Shown: positions 7,388 to 17,158 of the stretch, one piece after another | How positions within the stretch are numbered: the first letter of the stretch is position 1 | Layout of the letters: each line of letters begins with the position of its first letter | From: Microvirga rosea | Lineage (GTDB): Bacteria; Pseudomonadota; Alphaproteobacteria; Rhizobiales; Beijerinckiaceae | Direction: 5' to 3' | NCBI RefSeq assembly: GCF_020595095.1 | Contig: NZ_JAJDOP010000015.1 | Coordinates: 1-64,000 of the forward strand | Length of the DNA stretch: 64,000 bases | Program-made: the position numbers and the translations under genes | The notes under the pieces: model-generated | Database searches by the model: none | The model's input: the letters and a program-made list of their open reading frames with translations, nothing else | Told to the model about the DNA's origin: nothing

Positions 7388-9595
7388 TCATGCTTGTCCC
7401 GGCAGATCGGGCGGATCCGCTGTTTCCTCGCGCGGGTCGTTGTTGACCAGGGGACGTAGCCTTAGCCGCATCTTCGGACGCGGTGCGGCGCCCGGCGGCC
7501 TGCGTCTCTGGTCGGTCCCGAACGCCCGGGGTCTGTCGAACGTGGCGTTGGAATCGGCCTGCGTGGCCGCCGCCATCTTGAGGGCCAGCTGCTCGAGATC
7601 GTCCGTCGCCGCGCGATAGAAGTCTTGGGCGCTACGAGGCGCCGGATAACCGAGCTTCTCTTTCGCGCGGCCCGCGATCATGTCGTCGAGAAGGGACTCG
7701 CCGCGATGAGCCGCGGCTCTGTCCGACAGGCGCCGCGCTCGCGCAAACCGTCGCGAAAGATCTTCGAACGCCGCCATGAAATTGCGATAGCGGACCCAGC
7801 GATGGTTCGCGAAGATCTCCTCGTTGGCGGCCCCGGTTTCCGGGTCCTGTCGCGCTTCCGGATCGAAACGGGCCGAAATCAGGAGACCTGCCGCCTGTCC
7901 CCTGCGGTGAAGATCCGCAATGGTGTCCGAACTCATATCGAGGTTCAGCCCGCCCTCATCATCGCGCAAGGCGATGTTGACGACCCGGTCGCGCACTCCC
8001 GGCGCGATGAGCATTTGATTGTCGCTCCAGAACCGGGCGGTGTTGAGAAGGGTCTGGAAGAACGGAAGGATTCCGGCCCCCGGCGCCGTATCGAAGGCCG
8101 TGAAGGGGACGGGGGAAACCCAGTTTCCTTTCGCCATGGACACGAAACCCCAGACGGCCTCTCCTGGACGCGGATCGCCGGACGGCGGCGCCTTCGGGCG
8201 GCTGGCGGCCATGCGCGCCGGATCCCTCGGCTGCGCAATCGGTTTCCGGGTCTCGGGGAGAACCCATTCCGAGGTCCCTTCTTGATCGGCACCGGTTTCG
8301 CCGGTGTCGACGATGGGTGCTTCGGCGTCGAAGGGAATGAGATTGAAGCAGAAGGTCGGACGCGACGGAATCGGACTGTCGAAGAAATGGATGGGAAAGT
8401 TCGACGTGAGGCCCCCATCCGAGAACCAGACAGGTCGAAGCGGGATGCGCCCGGCGGCATCCTTTTTCGAGAAGTCCGGGGTCAGAAGCGGCACCGCGGA
8501 CAGGAGAACGGGAAAACTCAAAGAAAGCCGCGCGCCGAAGACCACCGGCAGATCCTGCGGTCTCGGCAGGCGAATCACATCCGCCCGAACCTCCACCCGT
8601 TCATCGTAGCTTCCGGCCCGTTCCACCATCCCGTTCACGATCGATGGAGGAAAATACCGCCGCAGCATCTCGATCTCGACATACAGCGGCGAAGGGGTCT
8701 CGATGAAGGGGAGCTGCACCATCCGGTGGCGGCTGATGTCGCTCGCAATCATCGCCAGATCGATGGAGCGAGGCTCCGACGGGCTTGGTCCGTCCGCGAC
8801 GGCGGTGCTGTCCGGTCCGGCATTCCAGAGATCGCCGAACGTGAGCGGCGGGCCATTGTCGTCGCGACCGGCAGCGGCCTGCACCACATGGTTCAACCAT
8901 GGCGTCAGTGCCTGAAACGGGGGCTTTCCGGCTCCAGTAACGTCATGGGGCGCAAAGTTGCCGGTGCAAATCCCATAGCCGTTCCGACGCCATGCCGGCA
9001 ACCACCGATATGCTGCCATGATGGCCAGCATGGCAAGCCACACCACGAGCATGAAAGCCATTGTGGCGATCAGGCCGACCAGGAAGAGAAACGGGTAGCC
9101 GTCGGCGGCCAGAACGATCAATGCCGCAAGTCCCGTCCCACCGGCGAGCGCCAGGGGCATGGCGACTTGCCAAGTCGACAAGCTCACCGAAAAGACGTGG
9201 AAGATCCGCCGCAAATGCCCACCGCGTCCGAGGAGGGGTGTCAGCAGGGCGAGCAGAGGCGCGGTCTGCGGCTCCGGCGTAAACAGATGAAACAGGCGCG
9301 AATAGCCGTCATCGGCTTTCTCGCCGAGGGTTGCCGGCAACTCCTCGAGCTGCCGGAACGCATGGGGGTGACGTCCCGTACGGCGGCCATACTCCGCGGC
9401 GGCCGTAACAGCCGCCGCGATGGCTCCGACCGATGTCCCGCCGATGGAGTGGAACGAGTAGCGCCGCGCGATCATCGCGATGGCACCGGGATAGATGATC
9501 CCGCTTGTGATGCCGCCTGCCATGACCACATCGCATTCGAGCAAGGCTCTCGGCTCCGTCGGAGCCTGATCGGAATTGTCGCTTGCATGCGTCAT
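7388..9595 (-). CDS. Patatin-like phospholipase with transmembrane hairpin
   Basis: This 735-residue protein carries the patatin catalytic dyad. The oxyanion stretch GGITSG (27-32) is followed by the nucleophile elbow GTSVG with Ser55, and the second dyad member is Asp393 in FSDGG. Between them, hydrophobic stretches at about 142-165 and 168-198 look like a transmembrane hairpin inserted in the catalytic domain, which would tie the enzyme to the inner membrane. The C-terminal 250 residues are hydrophilic and Arg-rich. Members of the family hydrolyse acyl esters of phospholipids. The gene stands alone, convergent with the MOSC gene; regulation and substrate are unknown. Confidence 0.88.
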   Translation of the reverse strand: MTHASDNSDQAPTEPRALLECDVVMAGGITSGIIYPGAIAMIARRYSFHSIGGTSVGAIAAAVTAAAEYGRRTGRHPHAFRQLEELPATLGEKADDGYSRLFHLFTPEPQTAPLLALLTPLLGRGGHLRRIFHVFSVSLSTWQVAMPLALAGGTGLAALIVLAADGYPFLFLVGLIATMAFMLVVWLAMLAIMAAYRWLPAWRRNGYGICTGNFAPHDVTGAGKPPFQALTPWLNHVVQAAAGRDDNGPPLTFGDLWNAGPDSTAVADGPSPSEPRSIDLAMIASDISRHRMVQLPFIETPSPLYVEIEMLRRYFPPSIVNGMVERAGSYDERVEVRADVIRLPRPQDLPVVFGARLSLSFPVLLSAVPLLTPDFSKKDAAGRIPLRPVWFSDGGLTSNFPIHFFDSPIPSRPTFCFNLIPFDAEAPIVDTGETGADQEGTSEWVLPETRKPIAQPRDPARMAASRPKAPPSGDPRPGEAVWGFVSMAKGNWVSPVPFTAFDTAPGAGILPFFQTLLNTARFWSDNQMLIAPGVRDRVVNIALRDDEGGLNLDMSSDTIADLHRRGQAAGLLISARFDPEARQDPETGAANEEIFANHRWVRYRNFMAAFEDLSRRFARARRLSDRAAAHRGESLLDDMIAGRAKEKLGYPAPRSAQDFYRAATDDLEQLALKMAAATQADSNATFDRPRAFGTDQRRRPPGAAPRPKMRLRLRPLVNNDPREETADPPDLPGQA

Positions 9596-9684
9596 GGGGA
9601 AACCCGTGTGGCCGAGGCAGCCTCGGGAAGCATTTCACGACGGAATGCCGGGATCAAATGACCGACGGAGGAGCCGGCCACGAA

Positions 9685-9710
9685 AAAGGGAGGGCGTGAG
9701 CCCTCCCTTT
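9685..9710 (-). terminator. Terminator of the DUF4167 gene
   Basis: AAAGGGAGGGC and GCCCTCCCTTT pair perfectly around GTGA. On the minus strand the stem ends in TTTTT, 26 bases after the DUF4167 stop codon. Confidence 0.88.
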
Positions 9711-9735
9711 CCGGTGATGCCTTCAAGGCAGCAGA

Positions 9736-10671
9736 TTATTCCGCTGCGGGTGTCTCGACACCTTCGAACCCTGCGGGAGCCTCCGCACCGGCTTCGTCGG
9801 CCGCGGTACGGCGGGGGCGCCGGGTGCGGCGGCGGGGACGGGCGTCTTCGTCGTTCGCAGCTTCCTGCGGCACGGGAGCCGCGACGGCCTCCGGCTCTTC
9901 GACGATGGGCGCGCGAACCGGGTTCGTCAGGAATGCCGGCAAGCTGCCGGTGTCCTGCGCCTCGGCCTCTTCACGTTGGCGTTCGCGACGGAAAGGAGCC
10001 CGTCCGTTCCGCTCCTGGCGTTCACCTCGCTCGGCGCGCTCCGGACGTTCCGGACGATCGCTCCGCTCGGGACGTTCGAACTCGAGACGGGGCTGCTCGT
10101 CACGGGCGAAATCCTGGCGCGGTCCACGATCGCGCTGGAAGCGCTCACGCCGTTCACCACGCTCCTGGCGTTCCCCGCGATCCTGACGCTCGCCACGCTC
10201 CTGACGGTCTCCGCGCTCTTGGCGCTCGGCACGGTCCTGACGATCGCCTCGGTCGAAACGGGAGGGACGCTCACGTTCGCCGTCCTGCCGGGCCTCGTAG
10301 GGCTGCGGCTGGGAGCCCGGATCCATATCCTCGCCGTTGGCATAGGGTTGGCGGTCGCCCGCGAAGCCCTCGTCCTCTCCGTCTTCGTCGAAGGGGCGCT
10401 GGTAGCCGTACTGCTCGCGCAGCTGCTCCTGAGCGGCGGCGATGATGCGGAAATAGTGCTCTGCGTGCTGGAAATAGTTTTCAGCCGCCACCGGATCGCC
10501 GCTTGCGGTCGCATCGCGGGCGAGCTGGCTGTATTTCTCAGCAATATGCTGCGCGGTGCCGCGGATCTTTACATCCGGGCCGTTCGATTCGTAGCTCCGC
10601 GTCAGGGGATTGGGCCCCTTGTTGCCGTTGCGGTTACGACCGCGCATGCGCCTGTTCTGTCCTGGTCTCAT
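9736..10671 (-). CDS. DUF4167 protein with Arg-rich charged repeat
   Basis: This 311-residue protein begins MRPGQNRRMRGRNRNGNKG. Residues about 5-90 match the DUF4167 pattern (TRSYESNGPDVKIRGTA, HIAEKYSQLARDA, AENYFQHAEHYFRI), a family found in alphaproteobacteria next to prmC. Residues 138-235 are a low-complexity run of (D/E)RQ(D/E)RGERQ units, and the C-terminus has a basic patch RPRRRTRRPRR. RG-rich disorder of this type suggests RNA or ribosome binding, which would fit neighbours acting in translation termination, but no function is established. It has its own terminator and an unusually long upstream gap. Confidence 0.9.
   Translation of the reverse strand: MRPGQNRRMRGRNRNGNKGPNPLTRSYESNGPDVKIRGTAQHIAEKYSQLARDATASGDPVAAENYFQHAEHYFRIIAAAQEQLREQYGYQRPFDEDGEDEGFAGDRQPYANGEDMDPGSQPQPYEARQDGERERPSRFDRGDRQDRAERQERGDRQERGERQDRGERQERGERRERFQRDRGPRQDFARDEQPRLEFERPERSDRPERPERAERGERQERNGRAPFRRERQREEAEAQDTGSLPAFLTNPVRAPIVEEPEAVAAPVPQEAANDEDARPRRRTRRPRRTAADEAGAEAPAGFEGVETPAAE
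10126..10260. repeat. Imperfect coding repeat (charged Arg-rich hexads/nonads)
   Basis: About 135 bases consist of imperfect short repeats that encode alternating DRGDRQ, ERQERG and related units in the DUF4167 protein (residues 138-182). The repetition follows the reading frame. Confidence 0.7.
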
Positions 10672-11067
10672 TCTGGTCTACGACCCTCGCTGGTTCTTCG
10701 AGCCCACGCGATGCAAGCCAATGTCTCACCGAACGGGCTCTCATGCCTAACGTTCGCGTGGCAACCGTCTGTCGTTAAGCCACAGCTTTCACAGCCTTGG
10801 CCATCCTTCAGTGTCGGGTTCAAATGATCACGCCCGGCTGTTCAAATTGCCCCTGCCTGCGCGCGATTGATATCGTTTGGTCTCCGGGATTCGCCCGTAT
10901 AGGGTTCCACCGATTTATGTCGACCGAGGACGATCTCTAAACCCGAATCTAGCGGGTTCCGCTCGGTCCAACAAGCGATATTTCAGCCTTTATCCCCTGG
11001 AGAGGCGATAAACCTCCCTCAGAGGGTGCCCTTGGAATTTCCCTGGGAACGTGGAATTTCCATGCGA
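10672..11067. other. 396-bp gap between prmC and the DUF4167 gene
   Basis: No supported reading frame lies here. A direct repeat TGGAATTTCC occurs at 11033-11042 and 11052-11061, just past the prmC stop codon. Small hairpins occur around 11000-11025 without a T-run. The rest probably holds the DUF4167 promoter and a long untranslated leader; I recognise no known RNA family. Confidence 0.4.
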
Positions 11068-11928
11068 TCATGTCCGTTTCAGGGCAATGCAGCGGGGGTT
11101 GTTCGATAGATCGTGAACGAGGGAGATGACTTCAAGGGCGTAATCCGCGGCCAAACGGCTCACCGGCTCGGCCTGATCGTAGCCGATCTCCAGGATCATC
11201 AGGCCCCCCGGCGTCAACAGGCGATCCGCCTCGCCGATGAGCACCCGGTAGGGGCCGAGCCCGTCCGGGCCGCCGTCGAGGGCGAGGCGGGGATCATGTT
11301 CCCGCACCTCCCTGTCCAGGGTATCGACGATGGGCGAGGCGATATAGGGCGGATTGGACACGATCAGATCGAACGGTCCCCTGAGGGCCGCGGCCCAGTT
11401 TGAAACGGCAAAAAAAGCCCGGTCGCCGACCCCGTTCAGGGAGGCATTCTCCCGCGCCGTTCGGGCCGCACCTTCCGAAAGATCGATTCCGATCCCCAGG
11501 GCCTGAGGCAGCTCGTGAAGCAGCGCCGTCAGGATGGCCCCTGTCCCGGTCCCGAAATCCACGATCCGGAGGGACGATCGATGGTCCGGAAGCAGCCGGA
11601 GCGCCGTTTCGACCAGGGTTTCAGTATCCGGCCGCGGCACCAGCGTTTCCGCCGAAAGACGAAATGGCAGCCCCCAGAATTCCCGGTAGCCGAGGATCCG
11701 GGCGACCGGCTCATGGGCGAGGCGACGCTTCACAAGGGATGCAAGCGCCTCTGTCTCCGCTGAGGTGAGAATGTTTTCCGGACGCATCACCAGTTCCGTC
11801 GCCGGAATGTCGAGAGCTGCCAGAAGCAGCAGGCGCGCATCCAGGGCGGGGGTCTCGAACCCGGCTTCTGCCAAGCTTTTACGAAGCTGAGCCAGGGCCT
11901 CCGACCGGGTCGGATTGCGCAGGGTCAC
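11068..11928 (-). CDS. prmC: Peptide chain release factor N5-glutamine methyltransferase
   Basis: PrmC methylates the glutamine of the GGQ motif of release factors RF1 and RF2, using S-adenosylmethionine. The 286-residue protein has the helical substrate-binding N-terminus (1-85), the SAM loop FGTGTG (125-130) and the catalytic NPPY (192-195). It starts with GTG at 11928, and its first four bases overlap the fosX stop (GTGA), indicating translational coupling. It is the last gene of ptsP-prfA-fosX-prmC, so it is made together with its substrate RF1. Confidence 0.97.
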   Translation of the reverse strand: MTLRNPTRSEALAQLRKSLAEAGFETPALDARLLLLAALDIPATELVMRPENILTSAETEALASLVKRRLAHEPVARILGYREFWGLPFRLSAETLVPRPDTETLVETALRLLPDHRSSLRIVDFGTGTGAILTALLHELPQALGIGIDLSEGAARTARENASLNGVGDRAFFAVSNWAAALRGPFDLIVSNPPYIASPIVDTLDREVREHDPRLALDGGPDGLGPYRVLIGEADRLLTPGGLMILEIGYDQAEPVSRLAADYALEVISLVHDLSNNPRCIALKRT

Positions 11929-12338
11929 CGGTTTCTGCCCAGGCGGTAGCGCTCGAGGCGCTCTTCGAGCGTGCCCGTATGGAGCTCGAACAGGTGATTG
12001 TCGTGGTCATAGAAATAAAGGGAGGCGCCTTCCCCTTCGACCCGCGGACGGGACTCCCGGAACTCCAGCCCCAGCGTCTCGATTCGTCGGCGATAGGTAT
12101 CGATTTCCCCTGCCGGGATCTTGAAGGCGATGTGGTTGTAGGACCGGCCAGGAAGGCTCTCACCCTCCATGATGGCAATCCAGAGCCCCCCGGCCAGATA
12201 GAATTTCTCCCGCGACAGCGAGAAGGTTTCCTCGCCCGAGGCATAGACCTCCCGGCCGTCCAGAACCGTCTCGATGATCTGGCCCATGCGGGCCAAATCG
12301 CGGGTGATCAGGGTGATGTGGCTCAGGCCTTCGATCAC
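11925..12338 (-). CDS. fosX: FosX-type fosfomycin hydrolase (VOC fold)
   Basis: FosX opens the epoxide of fosfomycin with water, using Mn2+. The 137 residues match the FosX pattern closely (ISH-like [44 protein letters not shown]). The three expected metal ligands are present at His7, His69 and Glu118, and Glu44, the general base that separates FosX from the thiol transferases FosA and FosB, is also present. It starts with GTG, and GTGA overlaps join it to prfA upstream and prmC downstream. Fosfomycin resistance is expected from family knowledge but not shown. A related housekeeping epoxide substrate remains possible. Confidence 0.9.
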   Translation of the reverse strand: MIEGLSHITLITRDLARMGQIIETVLDGREVYASGEETFSLSREKFYLAGGLWIAIMEGESLPGRSYNHIAFKIPAGEIDTYRRRIETLGLEFRESRPRVEGEGASLYFYDHDNHLFELHTGTLEERLERYRLGRNR

Positions 12339-13417
12339 GCCGCCTCGTCCTGCGCCGCCAGCTGGGCCGCCTGATGCTCGGTCACCAGGGCATCGACAAG
12401 CTCGTCGAGGGCGTTGCCGCTCAGCACTTCTTCCAGCTTGTAGAGCGTCAGGTTGATCCGGTGGTCGGTCACGCGGCCCTGCGGGAAGTTGTAGGTCCGG
12501 ATGCGCTCGGAACGGTCGCCCGAGCCGACCTGGGATTTCCGGTCCGCCGCCCGGGCGGCGTCCTTTGCGGTGCGCTCCGCGTCGTAGAGGCGGGCCTTGA
12601 GCAGGGCCAGCGCCCTGGCGCGGTTCTTGTGCTGGGAGCGCTCGTCCTGGACGAACACCACCGTGCCGGTCGGGATATGGGTGATGCGGATGGCCGATTC
12701 GGTCTTGTTCACGTGCTGACCGCCCGCGCCTTGAGCGCGCATCGTGTCGATCTTCAGATCCGCATCGTTGATGGCGATGTCCACGTCCTCGGCTTCCGGA
12801 AGCACGGCCACCGTGGCGGCCGACGTATGGATGCGCCCTTGCGTTTCCGTATCGGGAACCCGTTGGACCCGGTGAACGCCGCTTTCGAATTTCAGGCGCG
12901 CAAAGACCCCGCGCCCCTTCACCTCGGCCACCACTTCCTTGTAGCCGCCCGCCGTGCCCTCGCTCTCCGACAGGATCTCGACCTTCCAGCCTTTCAGATC
13001 GGCATAGCGGGAGTACATGCGGAGAAGATCGCCCGCGAAAAGCGCCGCCTCGTCGCCGCCGGTGCCGGCCCGGATTTCGAGGATCGCGCTCTTCTCGTCC
13101 GCCTCGTCCTTCGGCAGGAGCATGAGGCGAAGGTTCTGGGCCGCGTGCTCCAGATCCTCCCGTGCCCGCGGCAGCTCTTCGCCCGCCAAGGCGCGCATCT
13201 CGGGATCCGCGTCATCGAGCATGGCCTGGAGGCCCGCGAGGTTCTCCTCCATGGCGCGATAAGCCTTGATGGCCGCCACGACGTCATCGAGTTCCGCCAA
13301 CTCGCGGGACAGCGACACGATGGTGTCGGAATCGGACGCCGCATTCAGGGTCGCCGTCACGATGTCATGACGGGCCAGGATAGCGTTCAAACGGTCAGAC
13401 GGAGGGGCAATCGACAT
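12335..13417 (-). CDS. prfA: Peptide chain release factor 1
   Basis: RF1 recognises UAA and UAG and triggers peptide release on the ribosome. The 360-residue protein has the stop-codon recognition tripeptide PDT (188-190) in the context [14 protein letters not shown] and the catalytic GGQ at 232-234. PxT rather than SPF identifies RF1 and not RF2. Its ATG shares one base with the ptsP stop (TGATG), and its own stop overlaps the fosX GTG. The third gene downstream, prmC, modifies its GGQ glutamine. Confidence 0.98.
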   Translation of the reverse strand: MSIAPPSDRLNAILARHDIVTATLNAASDSDTIVSLSRELAELDDVVAAIKAYRAMEENLAGLQAMLDDADPEMRALAGEELPRAREDLEHAAQNLRLMLLPKDEADEKSAILEIRAGTGGDEAALFAGDLLRMYSRYADLKGWKVEILSESEGTAGGYKEVVAEVKGRGVFARLKFESGVHRVQRVPDTETQGRIHTSAATVAVLPEAEDVDIAINDADLKIDTMRAQGAGGQHVNKTESAIRITHIPTGTVVFVQDERSQHKNRARALALLKARLYDAERTAKDAARAADRKSQVGSGDRSERIRTYNFPQGRVTDHRINLTLYKLEEVLSGNALDELVDALVTEHQAAQLAAQDEAA

Positions 13418-15684
13418 CAGATCGGAATACCATGGGTTTCCGCGAATTGGGCGAGCTTCGGGCGCAGCGTATCGCCGCCCCCGGCACGCTCCAGTTCGTC
13501 ACGCAGGAAGGTCCCGACCGGCCCGGCTTCGAGTTCCAGGAGCATGGCCTTCACAGGGCCGATGGAGGAGGGGGACATGGAGAAGGATCGGTAGCCGAGG
13601 CCGATCAGGGCCATGGCCTCGAGGGGCCGGCCGCCGATCTCGCCGCAGACGGTGAGCTGACAGCCGCTCTCCTCGGCCTCGTCCACGACCATCTTGAGAG
13701 CCCGCAGCATGGGAGGGCTCAACGGATCGAAACGGTCGGCGACCCGGCGGTTCTCGCGGTCGCTGGCGAAGAGGAATTGCATCAGGTCGTTGGAACCGAT
13801 GGACAGGAAGTCCGCAACGGCGCAGATCTCCTTCAGCTGGAACAGCAAGGACGGCACTTCGAGCATCGCGCCGAGCTTGAGCTCGCTCGGCAGGGGGTAG
13901 CCGTGGCGTGACAGATGGGCTTTCTCGCGCTCGACGATCTCCCTGGCCCGAATGAACTCGTCGCAGGTCGCCACCATCGGGAACATGATCTTGAGGGCAT
14001 GTCCGCCGGCCGCCTTGAGAAGTGCGCGGATCTGCACCCGCAGCAGGCCCGGCCGGTCGAGGCCAATGCGGATGGCGCGCCAGCCGAGAGCCGGGTTCTC
14101 CTCCTCGATGGTGTTCATATAGGGAAGGATCTTGTCGCCGCCGATATCGAGCGTCCGGAACGTGATCGGCAGATCGCCCACGGCCGCCACGACGGCGCTG
14201 TAGAGGGATTGCTGCTCGGTCGCGGTCGGCATGCGTTCGGCGATCATGAACTGCAGTTCCGTCCTGAACAGGCCGACCCCCTCCGCGCCGGTTTCCGCCA
14301 GATGCGGCAGGTCGACGAGAAGGCCGGCATTGAGCTGGAGGCTGATGGGAACGCCGTCCTTGGTCACCGGCGGGACATCCCGCAGCTTGAGATACTGCTC
14401 CTGGCGCCGAGCGCGCAGGCGGGCCTTTTCCGCGTAGGCGGCCTCCACGTCGGAACTTGGGCGGATCTGCACCTCACCGGCAGCGCCGTCCACGATGATC
14501 GCGTCGCCCTGTTCCGTCAGGGACGTGGCGTTGGCCACCTCGCCGACGGCCGGAATGCCGAGCGCCCGTGCGACGATCGCGATATGGCTTGTCGGTCCCC
14601 CCTCCTCGAGCACGAGACCGCGCAGACGCGAACGGTCGTAATCCAGGAGGGCCGCGGGACCCATGGAGCGGGCGACGATAATGGCGTTTTCCGGCAGCGA
14701 GCCGCGTTCCGCGACGAGGTTGCGGCCGACGAGGCGGTGCAGCAGCCGGTTGGCGAGATCGTCGAGGTCGTGCAGCCGCTCGCGGAGATAGGGGTCGGTC
14801 TGACGCTGCATGCGGGCCCGGTTGTCGGACTGGACGCGCTCCACCGCCGCTTCGGCCGTGAGGCCCGAGGTCACGGCTTCCCGCATGCGCCGCAGCCAAC
14901 CCTGATCGTGGGCGAACATCCTGAAGGTTTCCAGGACTTCGCGATGTTCGCCATGATGGGCGACGTCCCCGCGCTCGATCAGCTCGTCGATGGAGGTTCG
15001 GACCTCGGCAATCGCATGTTCGAGACGCAGCAATTCCGCTTCGACATTCTCGGCGATCAGGTTCTTGACCACCACCCGGGGTTCATGGGGCACCACGTAT
15101 CCGAGGCCGACCCCGTCCGCCAGGGCGATGCCCTTCTGGTAGACCGGGCGGCGCAGGGCGATGCCCGTCTCGACGGGGGCGAGCGCCTGAAGCTCGCCGG
15201 CGGCGATCATCTCCGCCAGCACCATGGCGGTGGTCTGGAGCGCCTCGATCTCTTCTTCGGCATAGACCCGGAGCGTGCGGTTCTGGACGACCAGGACCCC
15301 GAGCGTATTCCCGGCGCGCAGGAGCGGCACGCCGAGGAAGGCGTGATAAATTTCCTCGCCCGTCTCGGGCTTGTAGGAGAAGGCCGGGTGAGTCTGGGCG
15401 TCGGAGAGGGCCAGCGGCTCCGCCGTCGCGGCGATGAGGCCCACGAGGCCTTCGCCGGAGCGCATGGTGGTTTGGTGAACGGCCTCGCGGTTGAGGCCCT
15501 CCGTCGCGAACAGCTCCAGCATGCCGTCGCCACGCATGACATAGACCGAACAGACCTCGGCCACCATGTTTGCGGCGATCAGGACGACGATCTTGTCGAG
15601 GCGATCCTGCGCACCGACAGGCTCCGCCATGATCTCGCGGAGGCGGCGCAGCAGAAGGCGCGGACCGCCGGGGGCGCTTGGCAT
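13417..15684 (-). CDS. ptsP: Phosphoenolpyruvate-protein phosphotransferase PtsP (EI-Ntr)
   Basis: EI-Ntr takes phosphate from phosphoenolpyruvate and passes it to NPr and EIIA-Ntr, a regulatory chain linked to nitrogen, potassium and polymer metabolism rather than sugar uptake. The 755 residues show an N-terminal GAF domain (about 20-165) typical of PtsP, then the HPr-binding domain, the swivelling domain with the phospho-accepting His367 in [12 protein letters not shown], and the C-terminal PEP-binding barrel ([11 protein letters not shown]-like [12 protein letters not shown], and GSNDLMQF). It is first in an operon with prfA, fosX and prmC, and follows lysC after a 93-base gap. Confidence 0.97.
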   Translation of the reverse strand: MPSAPGGPRLLLRRLREIMAEPVGAQDRLDKIVVLIAANMVAEVCSVYVMRGDGMLELFATEGLNREAVHQTTMRSGEGLVGLIAATAEPLALSDAQTHPAFSYKPETGEEIYHAFLGVPLLRAGNTLGVLVVQNRTLRVYAEEEIEALQTTAMVLAEMIAAGELQALAPVETGIALRRPVYQKGIALADGVGLGYVVPHEPRVVVKNLIAENVEAELLRLEHAIAEVRTSIDELIERGDVAHHGEHREVLETFRMFAHDQGWLRRMREAVTSGLTAEAAVERVQSDNRARMQRQTDPYLRERLHDLDDLANRLLHRLVGRNLVAERGSLPENAIIVARSMGPAALLDYDRSRLRGLVLEEGGPTSHIAIVARALGIPAVGEVANATSLTEQGDAIIVDGAAGEVQIRPSSDVEAAYAEKARLRARRQEQYLKLRDVPPVTKDGVPISLQLNAGLLVDLPHLAETGAEGVGLFRTELQFMIAERMPTATEQQSLYSAVVAAVGDLPITFRTLDIGGDKILPYMNTIEEENPALGWRAIRIGLDRPGLLRVQIRALLKAAGGHALKIMFPMVATCDEFIRAREIVEREKAHLSRHGYPLPSELKLGAMLEVPSLLFQLKEICAVADFLSIGSNDLMQFLFASDRENRRVADRFDPLSPPMLRALKMVVDEAEESGCQLTVCGEIGGRPLEAMALIGLGYRSFSMSPSSIGPVKAMLLELEAGPVGTFLRDELERAGGGDTLRPKLAQFAETHGIPI

Positions 15685-15777
15685 GAGCTTTCGTATTCCC
15701 GTCCTGGTTGGCCGACGGGGCTGAGCCGCCGGCTTCTTATGATGTTGAGTGTCGCAGCCTCATGGACTTGCCGTCAA

Positions 15778-17016
15778 TCAGGCTTGATCAAGGCCGTATA
15801 GCGAGTGGAGCGTGCGCACTGCAAGCTCCGTGTAGGCCGAGTCGATCAGAACGGAGAACTTGATCTCCGAGGTGGTGATCGCCCGGATGTTGATGCCCTT
15901 GTCAGCCAAGGCCTTGAAGGCTTTCGCCGCCACACCCGCATGGCTGCGCATCCCGACCCCGATGGCCGACACCTTCACCACGTCCGTAGCGCCTTGAAGA
16001 TTCTTGAACTCGATCTCGTCCTTGTGCTGATTCAGCACCGCGCAGGCCCGATCATAGTCCGCAGCCGGAACCGTGAAGGTCAGGTCGGTCGTGGTGGTAT
16101 CGTCGGACACCACCTGGATGATCATGTCCACGTTGATGTTGGCTTCGGCCAGGGGCACGAAGATCGAGGCCGCGATCCCCGGTTTGTCCGCCACGTTCCG
16201 CAGCGTGATCTGCGCCTCGTCGCGCGAATAGGCGATGCCGGTGACAACCTGCTGTTCCATAATATCTTCCTCGTCGCAGATGAGGGTGCCGAGCTGGGGC
16301 GCGGCGGGATCGTCGAAGCTGGAGCGGACATAGGTCGGCACCCGGTGCATCATGGCGAGCTCCACCGAGCGCACCTGCAGCACCTTCGCGCCGAGGGAGG
16401 CCATTTCCAGCATTTCCTCGTAGGAAACCTTGTCGAGACGGCGTGCCTTGCTGACGATCCGGGGGTCGGTTGTGTAGACGCCGTCCACGTCCGTGTAGAT
16501 GTCGCAGCGTTCGGCCTGAATCGCCGCCGCGAGAGCCACGGCGCTGGTGTCGGATCCGCCGCGACCGAGGGTGGTCACGCGTTGGGTCGGCTGGTGCAGG
16601 CCCTGAAACCCGGACACGACCGCCACTTCCCGATGCTGGCTGAACCCTTGGAGGATGCCGGTGCCGTCGATGGCGGCGATCCGCGCGGATCCGTGCGCAT
16701 CCGATGTCATGATCGGAATCTGCCAACCCTGCCAGGAGCGGGCCTTGAGGCCCATTTCCTGCAGCGCGATGGCAAGCAGGCCCGAGGTGATCTGTTCGCC
16801 GGAGGCGACAACCACGTCGTATTCCTTCGAATCGTAGAGAGCGGATGCTTCCTTGACCCAGCCGACGAGCTCGTTCGTCTTGCCCGACATGGCGGATACC
16901 ACCACCGCCACGTCGTAGCCTGCCTCGACCTCGCGTTTGACGTGCCGCGCCACGTTGCGGATGCGTTCAACATTGGCGACGGAAGTACCGCCGAACTTCA
17001 TGACGAGACGAGGCAT
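15778..17016 (-). CDS. lysC: Aspartate kinase
   Basis: Aspartate kinase phosphorylates aspartate, the first step towards lysine, methionine and threonine. The 412-residue monofunctional enzyme starts PRLVMKFGGTSV after Met, with the nucleotide and aspartate sites in the N-terminal kinase domain (GRGGSDTSA at about 160-170). Two ACT regulatory domains occupy about 270-405. The ATG at 17016 is chosen to give the family N-terminus; a longer frame from 17076 adds 20 residues of low-complexity Arg/Ser. Neither start has a good ribosome site. The gene is divergent from ubiG. Confidence 0.96.
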   Translation of the reverse strand: MPRLVMKFGGTSVANVERIRNVARHVKREVEAGYDVAVVVSAMSGKTNELVGWVKEASALYDSKEYDVVVASGEQITSGLLAIALQEMGLKARSWQGWQIPIMTSDAHGSARIAAIDGTGILQGFSQHREVAVVSGFQGLHQPTQRVTTLGRGGSDTSAVALAAAIQAERCDIYTDVDGVYTTDPRIVSKARRLDKVSYEEMLEMASLGAKVLQVRSVELAMMHRVPTYVRSSFDDPAAPQLGTLICDEEDIMEQQVVTGIAYSRDEAQITLRNVADKPGIAASIFVPLAEANINVDMIIQVVSDDTTTTDLTFTVPAADYDRACAVLNQHKDEIEFKNLQGATDVVKVSAIGVGMRSHAGVAAKAFKALADKGINIRAITTSEIKFSVLIDSAYTELAVRTLHSLYGLDQA

Positions 17017-17158
17017 GGGATCTGGGGCCGAGCAGGAGGACGAGGCGCCTCTTCGCCGGGGGCGGGAGGCGCTCATACATGACTGTGGGGTAGCGCGCTG
17101 TCAACGCGGCGGATATGTCTCTTTTACTGATGATGCAAGTTTCCGAGAGGCAAGTTTC

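Noticed and set aside
13915-15801. 628-codon plus-strand open frame antisense to ptsP
   Set aside because: Shadow of ptsP; no recognisable motif and PtsP is complete on the other strand.
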